From positions 2,432,871-2,496,870 of the forward strand of contig CM040451.1 of assembly GCA_022749755.1 (NCBI GenBank): a stretch of DNA of 64,000 bases, in the 5' to 3' direction. This document shows, piece after piece, positions 58,546 through 64,000 of the stretch. The translations under genes were made by a program, and so were the position numbers. Under the pieces are notes generated by a model. The model did no database searches. It worked only from the letters and a program-made list of their open reading frames with translations, and was not told the origin of the DNA. The stretch comes from Azadirachta indica. Taxonomy: Eukaryota > Streptophyta > Magnoliopsida > Sapindales > Meliaceae. Position 1 is the stretch's first letter, and each line of letters begins with the position of its first letter.

Positions 58546-61500
58546 AAGATTTTGAATAATATGCTTATTTTTTATTTATTACGTCTAAAAACAAATATCA
58601 AGAAACTAATAATTTTACATACTATGTCCTTATAAATAATTATGATGATATTCTATATCTTATAAAATAAATAAATTTATCAAAGCATTTTTTTTTATTA
58701 CAACTACAAAACTCATTAGAATTTTGGACTTTAACATTAAATTAAAATTTTTAAACAATTTTTTTTTTATATAATTACTAAGTTTCAGTAATAAATTGGA
58801 AAACAGACACTTATAAAATATTTGAATGATGAGTGGGACTAAATTATATTTAAACTCAAACTAAGAAATAGATAGTCACTCAATCTGACATTCTCTTACT
58901 AAATAGAGACTTTTTGATGATGGTAGAATTTCATATTAATTGCTATTTCTTATTGTTTTTCTGGCTTCCCTTAATAGGGTTTTGAAATATTATTCTATCC
59001 CATCTTACGCTAATGGCATTAGTTTGTCTGATCTTATAATAACTATTCATGTGCGAAGCTAAAGTTTAATAGCTAATTGAGGGTTTGCTTATTCTTTTTC
59101 AACTCCATTCATGCAGACTTTTTATTTTATGTAATGTTTTCTTTTGTTTGAATGCTCCTCGTCTCCTCTTTCACCTTATCTATTAATAATTTTTTCTCTA
59201 AGGATCTGTATGTTTTTCTAATTGAAATTTAAGTATAATCATTCAAATATTTAAGTATAATTATTTTTTTTCAACTCCATTCATGTAGACTTTTTATTTT
59301 ACGTAATGTTTTCTTTTGTTTGAATTTTTTCTCTAAGGATCTGTATGTTTTTCTAATTGAAAATTAAGTATAATTATTTCAAAATATTTAAAAGTTATTT
59401 GTTTTTAACTTATATCTAAATATTTATTAAAAATATCTGAATCTAATTAAATTAAAATTTTGATTTAAATATAAATGAGTAAATATATAAATAATTTAAT
59501 ATTTTTATTTTTTAAAAATATCTCTATTTTATTAATGTATTTACTAATATAAAATGAAATTTCTACTTAACTAATTTTGACATGTCTCTTTTCTATTTTT
59601 GGTCTCTTCTATTTTTTTTTTCCTCAACTCTCTTCTCAATTTTTACTTATAAGTTAGTTTTTCTCTTAATTTAATTAAAAAGAATTTATGCATAATATAA
59701 TATATAATTTTTATGTGGGGTTTTATGCATAGGAAATTTTTTCTGTTATTTTTAACTTTTTTCATGTTTGGTAAAATTTAATTTTTAATTTCTACTAGAT
59801 GATAAACTTGAATTATTTATCTAATTTAACTCATTTTAATTTGATTGATTAATTGATTGTTTTATTTGATATTTTTGTTGAGTTGTTTTTCTAAAGAGAT
59901 TTTAAAGATTTTTGTGATAATATATGATTTAATAAATCAATTTTAGAAATTTCAAGTGAATATTGTCAAATAAGAATGATCAATGTAAAGGATTAAACAT
60001 TTCTAATGGTTTTTGTTTTTAAATATAGAGATCTCAGCTTTTGTGAAATCTTATTTATTATAAAAGACTAGGCAAAAGAAAGAAAGTATATTGTTTAACA
60101 AGATATATATATATATATATCAAACTATTAATTTTCATACTTTCTATTTTCATAAAATCAAATAATTGAATATTTATTTTTATATGCTTCACAAAAAAAA
60201 CATATCATTTAAATTTAAATTTCAATTAAATTCATATTTTAATCATCTTAAGAGTTTAAACAAAAAAACAAACATTACGTAACTCTTAACCTTTGTGATT
60301 GTTTATACAATACCAATCTTAATATTAACATCTTTTTAATTTTCTCATAAAACTTTTTAAGAAAGATTTAAATAATTTATCTTATATCTTATAACATTTA
60401 TGGGATATTTTTACATGCTTCACACAATTTGTAAAAATCAAAAATACTGAGAAAGTTTGTGAAAATTTATTTAAACCTTTTTTAATAGTCAAAAATTTTG
60501 TAGGCCCAAGAACCTGGTCTGGCCCAACTCACTTGGGTTAGAGATTGGAAATATATTATAAAGAAAAATGAGTAACAACTAGAAACGGGAATGAAAAATC
60601 GTACTTGTTTTAAAAGTAGGTAGAGTCAAGGATAGGGATGGGCCTCTTCCTTTAGCCCGTCCCCTTTTTTACAAAAAAATTGAAAATTGTTTTTAGTTAA
60701 CTATATATGCATATATTTTATTTAATGAATAATTATAAAAGTTTCATATTTTTCATTTTAGTCAATCAAATCCCTCATAAATAAGGATGGCAATTTTTTT
60801 CATGGAGTTTGGTGCTTGAATAAATTGGATCAAAGATCGAAAATTTTTTTTAATGAAATTGAGGATTAAAATATGTTAATAATAATAATTATTATTATAT
60901 TTATTTTTGTTTTTGTTAAAGAATTAATGATTGTTATTATATTAACAAATAATAATAATAATAACAATAAAATATAAACATAAGTTTTTTCTTACTATTT
61001 TCAAATGACAACAATCATTAATTTTCATTCTTCAAAAAATAAAAAAAGCATATAAAAAAATAATAATAATAATAACAATAATAATAAAATCAAAAGTAAA
61101 AAAAATATTTAGAATTAAATTTTTACTAATATGTGTTAATAAGATTATTTTAGCCATTTAATTTTTTTTAATGATCAACACACAGTCAATTAGATAAAGA
61201 TACTATAACAATTAATAAGAGAGCCCTCTGTAAAGTTTCATAAATTTTTTCTTTACATATAATTTTTTACAAACCTTATCGAAGGTATAAGAAAATATCC
61301 CTAACACTTATTTTATTTATTCGAACTACCGGTCCTTCATACCTCTTGCAAGTGAAATAAGGGGTCCTCTTTAAAACTGGACTTGTACATCGGTGCTTCC
61401 TTAAAAATCTTCTTAATACTGACCCAAAAGATTTTATTAATACAATCATTTTTAATTTTAATTTGTAATTAGTTTAGATCCAAAAGGTATGTATAATTAT

Positions 61501-61603
61501 AACATAAAAGGAATTAATTTATGTAAAATTTGTTGTGTAATCATTCAATTCAAGATTCCCCTTAATCATTGGCCTTGCTCCTCATTTGGATAAGAATTGA
61601 ACC
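58546..61603. other. AT-rich intergenic DNA with a small tandem duplication
   Basis: 59093-59260 (ACTCCATTCATGCAGAC through CTAATTGAAATTTAAG) is repeated at 59265-59395 with a 45-base deletion. (TA)n lies at about 60100-60119; AAT-rich repeats at 60885-61090. 60490-60670 is a less AT-rich patch of retroelement type. No gene seen. Confidence 0.5.
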
Positions 61604-62087
61604 TAGGGGTAGGCGAAAAAACCAAATTGAATTAAATTGGATTGGAACCGAACCAGAATTAATAAGTTCAGTTTGGTATTTTATACAATTTGGTTCAGTT
61701 TTGATTTTTATAATAAAAAGCCTAAAATTTTCTATAATTTTTATGCAATTTTGTCCGATTTCGGTTTTAATTCAAAAAACTCGAATCATACTAGATTTAT
61801 TATTTTTTTTAATATTTTTTATATAAACGACGTCGTGTACTATATTTTTATAAAATGATATCGTTTAATACATTAAAAAATTTTTTAAAAAATAATAAAT
61901 TTATCCAAAAACCGAACTAATTTTAAAAATTAAATCGATCAGTCCATTTTTAATCAAGTTCTAATATGTAACTGGTCCGATACGGTTCAATTTTTTTTAT
62001 TTAGTTCATTCCGATCTCAAAATTTTGAGACCCTAAGTTTTTGGATCCAGTTTGATTTTACAATAACTCGGACCATGCCCACCTCTA
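61604..62087. mobile_element. hAT-like MITE, 484 bp
   Basis: The left end TAGGGGTAGGCGAAAAAACC and the right end (reverse complement TAGAGGTGGGCATGGTCC) match the TAGGGGTGGGCAA type of hAT terminus. The 8-base flanks ATTGAACC (61596-61603) and ATTAAGCC (62088-62095) differ at two positions, as expected of an old hAT target duplication. Inside are GGAACCGAACC / GGTTCAGTTTT words in inverted arrangement. The two overlapping plus frames (61569-61858) are not genes. Confidence 0.7.
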
Positions 62088-63667
62088 ATTAAGCCTACTC
62101 TTGTCTTTTATATCATAGCTCGTAATTTGTGTCTAAAGAATAATTAGATCCAATATTTGTACCATTTATATGTTATTTTAATAAAATTCATTGTCAATTT
62201 TTAAATATTAACAGTTTTCTTATTTAATTATGATTTTTTTTTGTTTTAACTAGAATTCCAGCTCAAATTCTTTTATTATTTGAGTTTTAGGTTATTTTTT
62301 GCTCAAAATTTTATGATTTATCTAAGATTATGATTTAGTATAATACAACACAAAACTGGAATTATCTTTTTGAGGTGTATATAATTAATGAAAACTGCTA
62401 AAAACTAAGACATAAATTATTTCTTTTAAAAGATAAAAATTAAGAATATACATCTTTTTTTTAAAAGAAATTTAGGGCTAGAGCAGTCATGAGCTTTTAA
62501 CCCTAGTGCACCTTTACCCTAATTCAAGACTTATTCATTCAGACAATAAGATAAATAATAACAATCATCAATTTGATTGAAATAATTTATATGAAATATT
62601 ACAGTTAATAAAAATTTTTATTAGCACAAAATATCAAATTTGAATGATATATTTATTATAATATTTTTATTGAATTATATAATAGAAATTTAAATAACTA
62701 TATTAATAAAGTAGGATTCATTTTTATAAATTTTTTTTATAATTTTACATAAAAATATTTTATTCAGTAAAAGGAAAAATGTATTGGGAACACGTGTTGT
62801 ACTAATACCTAATGTTATTATAACTTTTTATATTTAAATAACTATATTAATAAATTGCTCAAAAAGTCGAAACTGATGATGATTTTATAAGTATAGTTAT
62901 TCCATGTTATGTTATGTAACCTTCAAAAAAAGAAAGAAAGAACATAATTAATTTTAAAGTGGTATATATTCAAAAAGTTATGGTTGAAGCCAAATTATGG
63001 TTGAAGCCAAAGAATGATTAAAGATATTCCACCTTGTCTGCCCTTAATAATTTTTATTTTTTTAATTTTTTAATTCAATTACTTTTATTTCAATGACATA
63101 TCCTTAATATTGCATGCACGTGCGCCACACAATCCAAATACAAAATCCTTCTATAAAAAGACAATGTTAAAAAAAAAAAAAGCACTTAAGACAAGCTTGA
63201 CCCATATGAGATAAGGTTCTTGAAAACAATTTCAATTGCTTTGTTCATTAAATTTTGTTTTTATTTGGTGGCAACAAACCAAAAGAAAAAAAGTGCTTTT
63301 GTCGACAATGAATAAAAAGCTAGTCTACAATAACGCATGCAAAAGAATCTTATCATATGATTCTTATCATATGATAAATTTGTATATGGTAAGATTATAT
63401 ATAAATTTGGTGTCGGCTAAAAATGTAAATTAAATTTAATTCAAAAGTAGTCATAAGCACTTTTAATTAGTGGAAAATAGACATTGGACCTAAAAGATTT
63501 TGCTTAAGAATCAAGGCAATTAATTAAGCACTCACACACTCACTCATTCTCTCTCACTCACTGTTGTTATCTTTCCAATTATAAATTAAATTACCCACCT
63601 TTGAGATTTCTAATATTTCTATAACACAGACTCGTTGAAGTCGAAGTCTTTTCTTTTCAAAGAAACA
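62088..63667. other. AT-rich intergenic DNA
   Basis: No gene seen. Small items: TTATGGTTGAAGCCAAA twice in tandem at 62978-63012, and CTTATCATATGAT twice at 63348-63374. Confidence 0.5.
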
Positions 63668-63675
63668 TATATAAA
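63668..63675 (+). promoter_or_regulatory. possible TATA box of a gene extending past the window
   Basis: TATATAAA is followed after about 20 bases by a CT-rich stretch and a less AT-rich leader-like segment; a possible donor CAG|GTCCTT lies at 63792/63793. The first ATG (63721) opens only a 13-codon frame. Weak. Confidence 0.2.
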
Positions 63676-64000
63676 CTCATTGGAGTCTATCTCCTCACTT
63701 ATTGTTGCTCACAGCTGGACATGAACACGGCTATGCAAAACATCAATAAGCATAAGCTTTAAACTCTGTCTTCTTGAAAATTTTCATCCAGGTCCTTCTA
63801 TATTTTTTTTATTCTAAAACTACATCAATTACTTTAATTTTTTTACAACTAAGTCTTTCTAAAATTTCTTAATTCTTAAGCATAGTTTATATTTCTAATA
63901 AAATAAAATTTAAGGCTCCCATGATTCTTCATTTATTTTTATGAAAACTTTTATTAGATCATATGAAAATTTAAGGCATATAGCAATAATTAAACACTGT

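Noticed and set aside
63721..63762. 13-codon frame after the right-edge TATA box
   Set aside because: Too short and without features; at best a leader frame.

Overview
This is a window of plant nuclear DNA, most likely from a eudicot. The evidence is GT-AG introns with plant-type splice sites, ankyrin/PGG genes of the plant-specific ACD6/ITN1 type, a plant beta-xylosidase relic, Ty3/gypsy and Ty1/copia remnants, tRNA-like SINE heads and many MITEs. The DNA is very AT-rich. Nothing supports a bacterial, viral or organellar identity. I cannot fix the species.

Only two genes look intact. Both are on the + strand and are five-exon paralogues encoding ankyrin-repeat proteins with a C-terminal PGG membrane domain: gene 1 at 29158-34241 (600 aa) and gene 2 at 50387-56587 (606 aa). 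They differ at about one residue in ten and lie in a tandem segmental duplication with an offset of about 21-22 kb. Each gene is preceded by two related promoter-like modules of about 2-3 kb: A and B before gene 1, C and D before gene 2. Only the gene-proximal modules (B, D) carry the first coding exon. The distal ones (A, C) keep a TATA box and conserved motifs but have no coding exon. The module doubling therefore probably predates the gene duplication. Two broken relatives lie between the paralogues: an exon-4 relic on + and a PGG C-terminus on -.

Layout. 1-4.5 kb: a degenerate open block, a long fold-back repeat, and a GC-richer island ending in a possible 83-aa gene. 5.4-5.9 kb: a TIR element. 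6-11 kb: featureless AT-rich DNA. 11-16.4 kb: a decayed gypsy element with a tandem repeat split by a nested insertion. 16.5-22.2 kb: SINE heads, a MITE cluster and a 0.9-kb TIR element. 22.2-34.4 kb: module A (split by a 1.65-kb insertion), module B and gene 1. 34.4-45 kb: a rearranged gypsy element with LTRs in opposed orientations, the ANK relic, a copia LTR, the PGG relic and a composite TIR element. 45-56.9 kb: module C, module D and gene 2. 57.3-58.5 kb: a beta-xylosidase (GH3) pseudogene on -. 58.5-64 kb: AT-rich DNA with a hAT-like MITE.

The main biological story is a small immune-type ANK-PGG cluster whose regulatory DNA was duplicated separately from its coding DNA. The upstream copies carry arrays of W-box cores, and gene 1 appears to have lost its TATA box to a CT-microsatellite expansion. 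All coordinates come from reading by eye; no alignment or database search was run.
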